DNA of 64,000 nucleotides from Achromobacter pulmonis (GTDB taxonomy: Bacteria; Pseudomonadota; Gammaproteobacteria; Burkholderiales; Burkholderiaceae_B). The DNA lies in the NCBI RefSeq assembly GCF_902859765.1, contig NZ_CADIJV010000001.1, forward strand, positions 62,001 through 126,000. The letters are read 5' to 3'. How positions within the stretch are numbered: the first letter of the stretch is position 1; each line of letters opens with the position of its first letter. Shown piece by piece: positions 1 to 8,472 of this stretch. The translations under genes and the position numbers were made by a program. The notes below the pieces were generated by a model. The model saw nothing but the letters and a program-made list of their open reading frames with translations, was not told the origin of the DNA and did not search any database.

Positions 1-848
1 GCGCGGTGATGGGCGCGGCCCTGATCGGCGCCTGCGGCGATGCGGCGCGCGCGCACTGGTTGCCCGCCATCGCCTCGGGCGAAAAGGTGGTCAGCGTGGC
101 CTACCAGGAACCCGGGCGCCGCTATCAGGACGATCCCCAGGCCTGCCGCGCCACGCGCGGCGGCAACGGCTGGCGCCTGGACGGCGCCAAGCATCTGGTG
201 TGGCACGGCGCGGCCGCCCACGCCTGGCTGGTGAGCGCGCGTGACGAAGACGGCGCCACGCTGTTGTTCGCGGTGCCGGCCGATGCCGCCGGGGCGCATC
301 TCACCGATACGCCGACGCTGGACGGCGCGCGCTGTGCGCGCCTGGATTTCGACGCGCTGTCGTTGTCGGCCGACGCCCTGCTGGCGCGAGGCGAAGCGGC
401 CGACGCCGCCTTGGCGCAGGCGCTGCAATGGGGCACCGCCGCGCTGTGCGCCCATGCGGCGGGCGCGATGGAACGATTGCTGGAAATCACCGTCGACTAT
501 CTCAAGACGCGCAAGCAGTTCGGCCAGCCGCTGGCGACGTTCCAGGCGCTGCAGCACCGTCTGGCGGAAATGCTGGTGGCCAAGGAGCTGGCGCTGTCGA
601 TGGCCTACGTGGCCGTGGCCGCCCTGACCGAAGCCGACCCGGCGCAGCGCCGCCGCATGCTGGCCTCGGCCAAGCTCGAAACCGCGCGCGCCGGCCGGCT
701 GGTGGCGCAGATGGCGGTGCAACTGCACGGCGGCATGGGCATGACGGACGAACTGGAGGTCGGCGACTTCTTCAAGCGCCTGACGGTGGCGGACCTGCTG
801 CTGGGCGACAGCGCCGAGCAGTTGGCGGTGCTGGAGGAACTGGCATGA
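1..848 (+). CDS. acyl-CoA dehydrogenase, 5' end outside the window
   Basis: FAD-dependent alpha,beta-dehydrogenation of an acyl-CoA thioester; the substrate is not known. About 281 codons are visible and the frame stays open to the window edge. Family members are about 380 residues long, so roughly the first 100 residues (N-terminal helical domain) lie upstream. The visible part covers the middle beta domain and the C-terminal helical domain, with family motifs RKQFGQPLATFQALQ and LHGGMGMTDELEVGDFFKR. The gene ends in an ATGA overlap with the enoyl-CoA hydratase gene, so the two are probably co-transcribed. The same strand continues after the LysR gene with a CoA-dependent operon, which suggests one catabolic region. 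The family call is secure; the substrate is unknown. Confidence 0.88.
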   Translation, partial: AVMGAALIGACGDAARAHWLPAIASGEKVVSVAYQEPGRRYQDDPQACRATRGGNGWRLDGAKHLVWHGAAAHAWLVSARDEDGATLLFAVPADAAGAHLTDTPTLDGARCARLDFDALSLSADALLARGEAADAALAQALQWGTAALCAHAAGAMERLLEITVDYLKTRKQFGQPLATFQALQHRLAEMLVAKELALSMAYVAVAALTEADPAQRRRMLASAKLETARAGRLVAQMAVQLHGGMGMTDELEVGDFFKRLTVADLLLGDSAEQLAVLEELA

Positions 849-1645
849 GCGCCGCGGACGATACCCAGATCATCTTCACCCTGGAGCAGGGCGTCGGCGT
901 CATCACGCTCAACCGTCCTGAGCGCTTGAACAGCTTCACCGCTGTCATGCACGCCGAACTGGCGCGGGCGCTGGACACGCTGGAAGCGCATGCCGGACTG
1001 CGCGGCGTGATCCTGACCGGCGCCGGGCGCGGTTTTTGCGCCGGCCAGGACCTGGCCGAACGCAAGCCGGCCGAGGACGGCTCGCGCCGCGACCTGAGCG
1101 AGAACCTGGAAAAACACTACAAGCCGCTGATCCTGCGGTTGCGCGCACTGCCGGCGCCGGTGGTGTGCGTCATGAACGGCGTCGCGGCCGGGGCTGGCGC
1201 CAGCCTGGCGCTGGCGTGCGACGTGGTGTTCGCGGTGGAATCGGCGCGCTTCATCCAGGCCTTCAGCAAGATCGGCCTGTTGCCGGATGCCGGCGGCACC
1301 TGGTTCCTGCCGCGCCTGGTGGGGTCGGCGCGGGCCATGGGCGCGGCCTTGTTCGGCGAGGCGCTCAGCGCGCGTCAGGCCGAGGCCTGGGGCCTGATCT
1401 GGCGCGTGGTGCCGGATGCGGACCTGGCGGCCACGCTGGCCGAGGTCCGCGCCACCCTGGCGGCCGGGCCGACCCGCGCCTATGCCGCGACCAAGGCCGC
1501 CCTGCACGCGTCCAGCGGCAATACGCTGGCGCAGCAGTTCGACCTGGAATGCGGCTTGCAGCGCCAGCTGGGCTACACCGACGATTACCTGGAGGGCATG
1601 CGCGCCTTCGCACAAAAGCGCGCGCCTGCGTTCAAGGGACGCTAG
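845..1645 (+). CDS. enoyl-CoA hydratase/isomerase family protein, PaaG-like
   Basis: A 266-residue crotonase-fold protein that hydrates or isomerises an enoyl-CoA. The start is the ATG overlapping the stop of the acyl-CoA dehydrogenase gene (ATGA). The N-terminal NRPERLNSF motif, the oxyanion-hole segment GRGFCAGQDL near residues 61-70 and the AAGAGASLALACD helix are typical of crotonases. The GLLPDAGGTWFLPR segment resembles PaaG-type isomerases, where the Asp is catalytic, rather than hydratases with two catalytic Glu residues. No other phenylacetate (paa) genes are visible, so a paa assignment is not supported. It probably acts directly after the dehydrogenase in beta-oxidation of an organic acid. 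Confidence 0.85.
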   Translation: MSAADDTQIIFTLEQGVGVITLNRPERLNSFTAVMHAELARALDTLEAHAGLRGVILTGAGRGFCAGQDLAERKPAEDGSRRDLSENLEKHYKPLILRLRALPAPVVCVMNGVAAGAGASLALACDVVFAVESARFIQAFSKIGLLPDAGGTWFLPRLVGSARAMGAALFGEALSARQAEAWGLIWRVVPDADLAATLAEVRATLAAGPTRAYAATKAALHASSGNTLAQQFDLECGLQRQLGYTDDYLEGMRAFAQKRAPAFKGR

Positions 1646-1721
1646 GACGCGTAATCGAAGCAGGGGGGCAGCGCGCGAAAGCGCGCCGCCGCCGCGGTTA
1701 CCGTTGCCGATCGGCGAGGCC

Positions 1722-2615
1722 TCAGGCGGCCGCCGGCTGTCGGATCTGTCCGATCAGTTCGCGCGCGCAGCCGGGCAGGGCGTCGATGTCGCGCACCAGC
1801 AGCTTGCGTTCGCGCACCACCCAGGGCTCGTCCAGTTCCACCACCTGCAGCTTCATTTCCGCGCCATAGCGGCGCGCAGCGGAATCCGGGATCACGCCCA
1901 CGCCCACGCCGGCCTGCACCATGCGGCAGATCGAGTCGAAGCTGTACAGCTGGATGCGTTGCGGCAGGCGCTGGCCGACACGTTCGAGCTGGTCGCGCAG
2001 GAACGCCACCAGGGTCGAGCCTTCGTGCATGGTGATGAAGGGGTAGCGCACCGCGTCGGCCAGCTTGACCTTGTCCTGGCCTTGCAGCGCATGGCCGTTG
2101 GGCACCACCAGCACCAGGCGGTCGGTGCTGAAGTGGATGGTCTGCAATTCGGGCGCGTCGACCGGGCCGGCGACGATGCCCAGGTCGGTGGTGCCGTCCA
2201 GCACGCCGCGCACGATGTCGCGCGTCAGGCGTTCCTGCAGGTCGACGGTGACACCGGGATGGCCCGCCAGGAACTGCGCCAGGATGTCCGGCATGAATTC
2301 CGTCACCGCCGTGGTGTTGGCGAAAATGCGGATGTGGCCGGCGTCGCCGTCGGCCTGCTCCTGGAAGTCGTGCTTCAGGTGGTCGACCTGGCGCATGATG
2401 ACCCGCGCATGCTGCAGCAGCCGCTGGCCGGCCGGGGTGATTTCCACGCCACGGCTGTCGCGGTACAACAGGCGGGTGTTGAGCTGGTTCTCCAGCGCCT
2501 TGATGCGCACGCTGACCGCGGCCAGCGACAGGTGCGCCCGCTTGGCGGCTTGCGTCAGGCTGGGGGATTCGGCGATGTGGATGAACAGGCGGAGGTCGGC
2601 GAGATCGAAGTGCAT
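1722..2615 (-). CDS. LysR-family transcriptional regulator
   Basis: A 297-residue LysR regulator with an N-terminal winged helix-turn-helix (about residues 4-62, motif SLTQAAKRAHLSLAAVSVRI) and a C-terminal periplasmic-binding-like effector domain. The chosen start is the ATG at 2615, which begins MHFDLADLRLF, the usual LysR opening; the frame is open 17 codons further upstream but without family similarity. It is transcribed away from the hydratase/CoA-transferase/lyase operon that starts at 2752, the standard arrangement for a LysR activator controlling its divergent neighbour. By position its effector could be a C5-dicarboxylate or its CoA ester. This is inference. Confidence 0.88.
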   Translation of the reverse strand: MHFDLADLRLFIHIAESPSLTQAAKRAHLSLAAVSVRIKALENQLNTRLLYRDSRGVEITPAGQRLLQHARVIMRQVDHLKHDFQEQADGDAGHIRIFANTTAVTEFMPDILAQFLAGHPGVTVDLQERLTRDIVRGVLDGTTDLGIVAGPVDAPELQTIHFSTDRLVLVVPNGHALQGQDKVKLADAVRYPFITMHEGSTLVAFLRDQLERVGQRLPQRIQLYSFDSICRMVQAGVGVGVIPDSAARRYGAEMKLQVVELDEPWVVRERKLLVRDIDALPGCARELIGQIRQPAAA

Positions 2616-2674
2616 GGCGCCTATATTACGGCGGCCGGCGCTGGCCGCACGATTCAGGCGCCCCAAACCCGGCC

Positions 2675-2702
2675 TTGAGGAAAAATGAATTCACAGTATC
2701 CC
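2675..2702 (+). promoter_or_regulatory. possible sigma-70 promoter of the hydratase operon
   Basis: In the divergent gap between the LysR gene and the hydratase gene, TTGAGG (2675-2680) and TATCCC (2697-2702) are separated by 16 bases and point toward the operon. The -10 box is weak, as expected for a promoter that needs an activator. The ATG of the first gene lies about 50 bases downstream. Confidence 0.35.
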
Positions 2703-2751
2703 CGCCATGCGGGATGCTAGCTGTCAGATCAATCATCAGAGGAATTTCGGC

Positions 2752-3582
2752 ATGACATCGACAGACCCGGCCGGCTGGATCGGCAGCGGCGAGCGCCAGG
2801 CGGACGCCCTGGACCCCGGCCATGCGGCGCGCATCGCCGCCACGCTGGGCGCTCCCGCGCCCGCCGCCGGCGACCCCCTGCCGCCTTTGTGGCAGTGGGC
2901 GTTCTTTATCAGCACAGTCGCGGCCGACGGGTTGGGGACGGATGGGCATCCCGCCCGTGGCGGCTTCCTGCCGCCCGCGCACGACCGCAACCGGATGTGG
3001 GCCGGCGGCCGCGTCGAATTCCGCCAGCCGCTGCGCGTGGGCGTGCCGGCCGAACGGGTCTCGGTGGTGGCCGACGTCAAGGAAAAGGCCGGCCGCACCG
3101 GCGCGCTGCTGTTCGTGACGGTGCGCCACGAGTACCGCCAGGACGGCGAGGTGGCCATTCTCGAAGAGCAGGACATCGTCTATCGCCAGCCCTCGCCGCC
3201 CAAGCTCACCGGCGCCGAGCCGGCGCCGCAGGCGCAGTGGCGCGACACCATCGAGCCGTCGTCGGTGCTGCTGTTCCGCTACTCGGCCGTGACCTTCAAC
3301 GGCCACCGCATTCATTACGACCATCCCTACGTCACCGGCACCGAAGGCTATCCGGGCCTGGTGGTGCACGGCCCGCTGATCGCCACCGAGATGGTCGCCG
3401 CGTTCCTGCGCGCCCATCCCGGCGCGCGCCCCACGCACCTGTCGTACCGTGGCCTGCGGCCACTGATTTCGCCCACGCCCTTCCAGGTGGCCGGCCGCCT
3501 CGACGAACCGGGCCTGGCCCGGCTCTGGGCCGAGCAGGACGGCACGCTGGCCCACCAGGCCGAACTGAGGTTCACCGCATGA
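2752..3582 (+). CDS. MaoC/FAS1-like hot-dog hydratase, candidate itaconyl-CoA (mesaconyl-CoA) hydratase
   Basis: A 276-residue double hot-dog hydratase. The C-terminal half has the hydratase motif FNGHRIHYD followed by EGYPGLVVHGPL, seen in mesaconyl-C4-CoA and itaconyl-CoA hydratases, and the N-terminal half is a degenerate second hot-dog domain. The start is the ATG at 2752, preceded by AGAGGAA; the frame is open 15 codons further upstream. The gene overlaps the CoA-transferase gene by four bases (ATGA). A hydratase, CoA-transferase and CitE-like lyase together match the Pseudomonas aeruginosa ich-ict-ccl itaconate pathway. The family call is firm; the substrate is inferred from gene order. 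Confidence 0.8.
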   Translation: MTSTDPAGWIGSGERQADALDPGHAARIAATLGAPAPAAGDPLPPLWQWAFFISTVAADGLGTDGHPARGGFLPPAHDRNRMWAGGRVEFRQPLRVGVPAERVSVVADVKEKAGRTGALLFVTVRHEYRQDGEVAILEEQDIVYRQPSPPKLTGAEPAPQAQWRDTIEPSSVLLFRYSAVTFNGHRIHYDHPYVTGTEGYPGLVVHGPLIATEMVAAFLRAHPGARPTHLSYRGLRPLISPTPFQVAGRLDEPGLARLWAEQDGTLAHQAELRFTA

Positions 3583-4772
3583 GCACGCCAGCCCCCCGCC
3601 CGCTGGACGGCATTACCGTCGTCAGCCTCGAACACGCCATCGCCGCCCCGTTCTGCACCCGCCAACTGGCGGACATGGGCGCGCGCGTCATCAAGATCGA
3701 ACGCCCCGGCGCGGGCGACTTCGCCCGCGGTTACGACGAGCGCGTGCGGGGCCTGTCGTCGCACTTCGTCTGGACCAACCGCTCCAAGGAAAGCCTGACG
3801 CTGGACCTCAAGCGCGACGAGGCCGGCGACATCATGGAACGCCTGCTGCAACAGGCCGACGTGCTGGTGCAGAACCTGGCGCCGGGCGCCGCGGCGCGCC
3901 TGGGCCTGTCGTTCGAGGCCCTGCACGCCCGCTTCCCGCGCCTGATCGTCTGCGACATCTCCGGCTACGGCGAGGGCGGCCCCTACCAGGACAAGAAGGC
4001 CTACGACCTGCTGATCCAGAGCGAAAGCGGCTTCCTGTCGGTCACCGGCACGGCCGACGACCCGGTCAAGGCGGGCTGCTCCATCGCCGACATCTCGGCC
4101 GGCATGTACGCCTATTCCGCCATCCTCAACGCGCTGCTGCTGCGCCAGAAGACAGGCCAGGGCAGCCGCCTGGACGTCTCCATGCTCGAAAGCATGGTCG
4201 AGTGGATGGGTTTTCCGATGTACTACGCGTTCGAGGGCGCCAAGCCGCCGGTGCGCGCCGGCGCGGCCCACGCCTCGATCTACCCGTACGGCCCGTTCCC
4301 CACCGGCGACGGCAACACCATCATGCTGGGCCTGCAGAACGAACGCGAATGGCGCGTGTTCTGCGCCCAGGTGCTGCGCCAGGCCGAGTTGGCCGAGGAC
4401 CCGCGCTTTGCCACCAACTCGCTGCGCACTGCCAACCGCGAAGCCTTGCGCGCGCTGATCGTGGCGGCCTTCGCCGACCTCAGCGTGCAGCAGGTCACCA
4501 ACCGACTCGAAGACGCGCAGATCGCCAATGCCCGCGTCAATGACATGGCCGGTGTCTGGGCCCACCCGCAATTGCGGGCGCGCGACCGCTGGAGCCAGGT
4601 CGACAGCCCGGCCGGCACGCTGCCGGCGCTGCTGCCGCCGGCCAGCAGCAATGCCTTCGCGCCGCGCATGGCGGCGGTGCCCGCCGTGGGCGAGAATACG
4701 GATGCGGTGCTAGCATCGTTGGGATACGCGCCCGAACAGGTGGCGCAATTCCATGCTTCGGAGGTGGTGTGA
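3579..4772 (+). CDS. family III CoA-transferase (CaiB/BaiF), candidate itaconate CoA-transferase
   Basis: A 397-residue family III CoA-transferase, which moves CoA from a donor thioester such as succinyl-CoA to an organic acid. The N-terminal Rossmann part has PLDGITVVSLEHAIAAPFCT and VIKIERPGAGDFARGYD. The catalytic Asp of the family is probably the one in KKAYDLLIQSESG. The start is fixed by the ATGA overlap with the hydratase stop, and the stop in turn overlaps the next ATG, so translation is probably coupled through all three genes. In this cluster the likely acceptor is a C5-dicarboxylate such as itaconate, mesaconate or citramalate. Specificity cannot be read from sequence. Confidence 0.85.
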   Translation: MSTPAPRPLDGITVVSLEHAIAAPFCTRQLADMGARVIKIERPGAGDFARGYDERVRGLSSHFVWTNRSKESLTLDLKRDEAGDIMERLLQQADVLVQNLAPGAAARLGLSFEALHARFPRLIVCDISGYGEGGPYQDKKAYDLLIQSESGFLSVTGTADDPVKAGCSIADISAGMYAYSAILNALLLRQKTGQGSRLDVSMLESMVEWMGFPMYYAFEGAKPPVRAGAAHASIYPYGPFPTGDGNTIMLGLQNEREWRVFCAQVLRQAELAEDPRFATNSLRTANREALRALIVAAFADLSVQQVTNRLEDAQIANARVNDMAGVWAHPQLRARDRWSQVDSPAGTLPALLPPASSNAFAPRMAAVPAVGENTDAVLASLGYAPEQVAQFHASEVV

Positions 4773-5602
4773 TGCATTCCGTCGTTCGTACCGCGCTGTT
4801 CGTGCCGGCCTCCCGTCCCGATCGCATCCCCAAGGCCCTGGCCAGCGGCGCCGACGCCGTCATCGTCGACCTGGAAGATGCGGTCGAACACCTGGCCAAG
4901 GCCTCGGCGCGCGAGGCGCTCTGTGATTTCCTCGGCACGCAGCCGCAGGCGCGCGTGTGGGTGCGGATCAACGACGCCTCCACCTCGTGGCACGACGACG
5001 ACCTCAAGGCCTGCCGCGGCAAGCCGGCGGTGGCCGGCATCCTGCTGCCCAAGGCCGAGAGCCTGGCGCAGGTGCGCCACGTCGCGCAGGCCGGGCTGCC
5101 GGTCATTCCCATCCTGGAAACCGCGCGCGGCATCCTCAACGCCGCCGAGGTCGCCGCCACGCCCGGCGTGGCGCGGCTGGCCTTCGGCAGCCTCGACTAC
5201 GGCCTGGACCTGGGCCTGGCGCCGGACACCGCCGGCGCCGAAACGGTCCTGGACCACGCCCGCGTGCAGGTGCTGCTGCAGACCCGCTCGGCCGGGCTGG
5301 CGCCGGCGCTGGACGGCGTATTCCCTGGCGTCCAGGACCAGGCCGGCCTGTCCGCCGCCGCGGCGCGCGCGCAGCAGATGGGCTTTGGCGGCATGCTGTG
5401 CATCCATCCGGCACAGGTGCCGGCGATCCACGCCGCCTTCGCGCCCGATCCGGCCGAGCTGGCCTGGGCTCGCCGCGTGGTCGAGGCGCACCGCGACAAG
5501 GCCGCCGGCACCTTCATGCTGGACGGCGCCATGGTCGATGCGCCCGTCATCAGCCGCGCCCGCCGCGTGCTGGCGCAGGCGGGGGAGGCCGCCGGCGGCT
5601 GA
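4772..5602 (+). CDS. CitE/HpcH-like lyase, candidate citramalyl-CoA lyase
   Basis: A 276-residue single-domain TIM-barrel lyase of the citrate-lyase beta/HpcH family, which cleaves a beta-hydroxyacyl-CoA such as citramalyl-CoA to acetyl-CoA and pyruvate. The N-terminal RTALFVPASRPDRI, the metal-site segments VIVDLEDAV and PILETARGI, and FGSLDYGLDLG fit the family. The ATG at 4772 shares a base with the preceding TGA, with a good ribosome site (GGAGGTGG) just upstream inside the transferase gene. No citrate lyase alpha or gamma subunit is present, which argues for a stand-alone CoA-ester lyase. Confidence 0.82.
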   Translation: MHSVVRTALFVPASRPDRIPKALASGADAVIVDLEDAVEHLAKASAREALCDFLGTQPQARVWVRINDASTSWHDDDLKACRGKPAVAGILLPKAESLAQVRHVAQAGLPVIPILETARGILNAAEVAATPGVARLAFGSLDYGLDLGLAPDTAGAETVLDHARVQVLLQTRSAGLAPALDGVFPGVQDQAGLSAAAARAQQMGFGGMLCIHPAQVPAIHAAFAPDPAELAWARRVVEAHRDKAAGTFMLDGAMVDAPVISRARRVLAQAGEAAGG

Positions 5603-5656
5603 CCCGTCCGGCGCTGGCCGGCCTACAATCCGGCAACCCTTTTCGCGGACGGTCTC

Positions 5657-6553
5657 ATGAGTGCAGCGCTTTTCATCGGGCATACCTATATCGACGTCAC
5701 CGTGCTGGCCGACGAGTGGCCCACCGGCGACGAGAAAAGCGTGGCGCGCGACTACGCCGTGTCATTCGGCGGCAATGCCGTCACCGCGGCCTTCGCCTGC
5801 GGCCAGCTCGGTACGAAGCCCGACCTGATCTGCTCGCTGGCGCCGGACTGGCTGGGCCATATGTACACCGACATGGCGGCCGCGCACGGCGTCACGCTGC
5901 ACGGGCGCCAGGTGCGGCGCTCGTCGCTGTCGTTCATCATGCCCAACCATGGCAAGCGCGCCATCGTGCGGGCGCGCGACGCGGACTATCTGAACGACTT
6001 CCCGCGCCTGGACGTCAGCGGCTATCGCGCGCTGCACCTGGACGGCCACCAGCCCGACGCCGCGCTGCACTACGCGCGCGCCTGCCGCCAGGCCGGCATC
6101 CTGACCTCGCTCGATGGCGGCGGCGTGCGCGAAAACACCGACGAATTGCTGCGCCACATCGACGTGGCGGTGTGTGCCGAGCGCATGTGCGAACAGCTGG
6201 GCCTGTCGCCGCACGGATTGCTGGACCTGCTCAAGCAGCGCGGCTGCCGCATCGGCGCGGTGACGCTGGGCGAGCGCGGCATGCTCTGGTACGACGAAAC
6301 CGGCGCGGTCGACACGCTGCCGTCGCTGGACGTGCCGGCCGAGCGCATCATCGATACCTCCGGCGCGGGCGATGTGTTCCACGGCGCCTATGTCTGGTCT
6401 TACCTGAACCGGCCCGAGCTGGCCTGGAAAGAGCACTTCACCTTCGCCCGCGCCGCCTCGGCGCACAAGATTCAGCACCTGGGCAACGAGGCTGGCCTGC
6501 CCGCCGTGGACGACGTCGAGCGCGCCATGCTGGCGTTCGCGCCCAAGGCCTAG
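5657..6553 (+). CDS. PfkB-family sugar kinase
   Basis: A 298-residue ribokinase-family (PfkB) ATP-dependent kinase. It has the early FGGNAVTAAFACGQLG sugar-binding segment and the C-terminal signature DTSGAGDVFHGAY, whose Asp is the catalytic base. The sequence resembles generic sugar or nucleoside kinases more than fructokinase or KdgK. It is separated from the lyase gene by 54 bases, so it may be read through from that operon or stand alone. Its stop faces folK on the other strand. The substrate is not identifiable. Confidence 0.82.
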   Translation: MSAALFIGHTYIDVTVLADEWPTGDEKSVARDYAVSFGGNAVTAAFACGQLGTKPDLICSLAPDWLGHMYTDMAAAHGVTLHGRQVRRSSLSFIMPNHGKRAIVRARDADYLNDFPRLDVSGYRALHLDGHQPDAALHYARACRQAGILTSLDGGGVRENTDELLRHIDVAVCAERMCEQLGLSPHGLLDLLKQRGCRIGAVTLGERGMLWYDETGAVDTLPSLDVPAERIIDTSGAGDVFHGAYVWSYLNRPELAWKEHFTFARAASAHKIQHLGNEAGLPAVDDVERAMLAFAPKA

Positions 6554-6599
6554 CGCGGCAAAAAAAGACAGGGAGGCGGGCCGCGCCGTCCGGCGCGGT

Positions 6600-7082
6600 T
6601 CAGGCCAGGCGTTCGATCGGCTGGTCGGTGAGGTCGCCGAGCCAGGCGTCGATGCCGCGCCCGGCCAGTGTCAGCGCCGGCGCCAGGTCGCGCAGCGGGC
6701 GCAGCACGAAGGCGCGCAGCCGCATGCGCGGATGCGGCAGTGTCAGGCGCTCGTGCGCCAGCGTGGTGTCGCCGTGCAGCAGCAGATCCAGGTCGAGCGT
6801 GCGCGGCGCGTTGCGGTAGGGCCGCTCGCGGCCGTGGCGCAGCTCCAGCGCCTGCAGCTGGTCCAGCAGATCCAGCGGCGCCAGCGTGGTGTCCAGGGCC
6901 GCGACCGCGTTGACGAAGTCCGGGCCGCTGGCATCCACCGGCGCGGTGCGGTAGAACGGCGAGGCCGTCACCGCCAGGATGCCGTCGGTGGCGGCCAGTT
7001 CGGCCAGCACCGCGCGCAGCGTGGCCGCGCTGTCGCCCAGGTTGGCGCCCAGCCCGATATAGGCGCGCACGGGGGCGGCCAT
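6600..7082 (-). CDS. folK: 2-amino-4-hydroxy-6-hydroxymethyldihydropteridine pyrophosphokinase
   Basis: HPPK transfers pyrophosphate from ATP to hydroxymethyl-dihydropterin in folate synthesis. The protein has 160 residues, normal for the family, with the motifs IGLGANLGD near the N-terminus, FYRTAPVDASGPDFVNAVA, and RTLDLDLLLHGD carrying the metal-binding acidic residues. I take the ATG at 7082; a longer frame reading into pcnB has no similarity. It lies four bases after pcnB, a pairing common in proteobacteria, and is the last gene of the hda-HAD-pcnB-folK run. pabB and pabC, also folate genes, are about 40 kb away in the same window. Confidence 0.95.
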   Translation of the reverse strand: MAAPVRAYIGLGANLGDSAATLRAVLAELAATDGILAVTASPFYRTAPVDASGPDFVNAVAALDTTLAPLDLLDQLQALELRHGRERPYRNAPRTLDLDLLLHGDTTLAHERLTLPHPRMRLRAFVLRPLRDLAPALTLAGRGIDAWLGDLTDQPIERLA

Positions 7083-7086
7083 GGCC

Positions 7087-8472
7087 TTATTCGGCGCTGC
7101 CGGCATTGCCGCCGCCACCGCCCGCGCTGCGGGAGGGCGAGCGGCGGCGCGGGCGGCGCTTGCGCGCGGCCGGCGCCGGGCCATCGCCGGCCTCGCGCGG
7201 CAGGCGCGAGATTTCCTCGATCATGTCGGCGCGGGTGGCGTCGTCGGCATTGGCCAGGTCCATCCACCACTGCGCCAGCACGCTGTCGAACTCGCCGGCG
7301 GCGGCGCGCAGTTGCAGGAAGTCGCAGGCGGCGCGAAAGCGCGGCTGCTCGATCATGCGGAAAATGGTCTTGCCCATGCGGCGCTCGAAGCGCGGCTGCA
7401 TGAACCAGATCTCGCGCATGTCGGACGAGAAACGGCGCTGGATCGCCAGCTTCTCGGTTTGCTCGTCGAGCACCGAATCGGCGGCCTGCGACAGCGCCGG
7501 GATGGTGTGCTCGCCCTGGGCGCGCAACTGCTTCCAGCGCACCTCCACCTGCTGCCACAGCAGCGCGGCGAACAGAAAGCTGGGGCTGATGGTCTTGCCG
7601 GCGCGCACGCGGGCGTCGGTGCGTTCCAGCGCCAGCTCCACGAAGTGCTCGCCGCCCGGCTGTTCCAGCACCACGTCCAGCAGCGGCAGCAGGCCGTTGT
7701 GCAGGCCGTCGGCGCGCAGTTGGCGCAGGCAGTCCATCGCGTGGCCGCAGGTCAGCAGCTTGAGCATCTCGTCGAACAGGCGCGAGGCCGGCACGTTCTC
7801 GATCAGGTCGGCCATGGTGCGGATCGGCTGGCGCGTGGCCGGATCCAGGGTGCCGTTGAGCTTGGCGGCAAAGCGCACCGCGCGCAGCATGCGCACCGGG
7901 TCTTCGCGATAGCGCTTGGCCGGATCGCCGATCATGCGGATCTGGCGCTTCTTCAGGTCGGCCACGCCGTCGTGGAAGTCGATCACTTCCTCGTTGTGCG
8001 GGTCGTAGTACAGCGCGTTCATGGTGAAGTCGCGGCGCGCCGCGTCTTCCTCGTGGGTGCCGAACACGTTGTCGCGCAGGATGCGGCCGTGCGCGTCGGT
8101 TTCCTGGTCTTCCGAGGCAGGCGCGCGGAAGGTGGAGGTCTCGATGATTTCCTGGCCGAACACCACGTGCACCAGCTGGAAGCGGCGGCCGATGATGCGG
8201 GCGCGGCGGAACAGCGGGCGGATCTGCTCGGGCGTGGCGTTGGTGGCCACGTCGAAGTCCTTGGGTTCCAGGCCGACGATCAGGTCGCGCACCGCGCCAC
8301 CCACGATATAGGCTTCATAGCCGTGCTGGCGCAGCACTTCGCACACCTTGATGGCATGGCGCGAGACATTGCGGCGGTCGATGCCGTGCTTGTCGCGTCC
8401 GATGCGCAAGGGCCCCCGGGCTGCCGGCGCGAACAGTCGGCCGACGAATTTTTTTATGGTTTCGGTGATCAT
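7087..8472 (-). CDS. pcnB: poly(A) polymerase I
   Basis: A 461-residue class II nucleotidyltransferase that adds 3' poly(A) tails to RNA and promotes decay. The polymerase head has VGGAVRDLIVGLEPKDFDVA (catalytic carboxylates), then RRDFTMNALYYDP and DPVRMLRAVRFAAKL. The length and the basic C-terminal tail (RKRRPRRRSPSRS) distinguish PcnB from the tRNA CCA enzyme. The ATG immediately follows the TAA of the upstream phosphatase gene with no spacer, which indicates coupled expression. Confidence 0.95.
   Translation of the reverse strand: MITETIKKFVGRLFAPAARGPLRIGRDKHGIDRRNVSRHAIKVCEVLRQHGYEAYIVGGAVRDLIVGLEPKDFDVATNATPEQIRPLFRRARIIGRRFQLVHVVFGQEIIETSTFRAPASEDQETDAHGRILRDNVFGTHEEDAARRDFTMNALYYDPHNEEVIDFHDGVADLKKRQIRMIGDPAKRYREDPVRMLRAVRFAAKLNGTLDPATRQPIRTMADLIENVPASRLFDEMLKLLTCGHAMDCLRQLRADGLHNGLLPLLDVVLEQPGGEHFVELALERTDARVRAGKTISPSFLFAALLWQQVEVRWKQLRAQGEHTIPALSQAADSVLDEQTEKLAIQRRFSSDMREIWFMQPRFERRMGKTIFRMIEQPRFRAACDFLQLRAAAGEFDSVLAQWWMDLANADDATRADMIEEISRLPREAGDGPAPAARKRRPRRRSPSRSAGGGGGNAGSAE

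Noticed and set aside
605-1615. Long minus-strand open frames opposite genes across the window, for example opposite the enoyl-CoA hydratase
   Set aside because: High GC suppresses stops in antisense frames. Their translations are Arg/Gly/His-rich, low-complexity and match no family, and the opposite strand holds recognised genes.
6581-6598. Perfect GC-rich hairpin CCGCGCCG-TC-CGGCGCGG after folK
   Set aside because: The T-run on the minus strand begins about 15 bases beyond the stem, so it is not a convincing intrinsic terminator.
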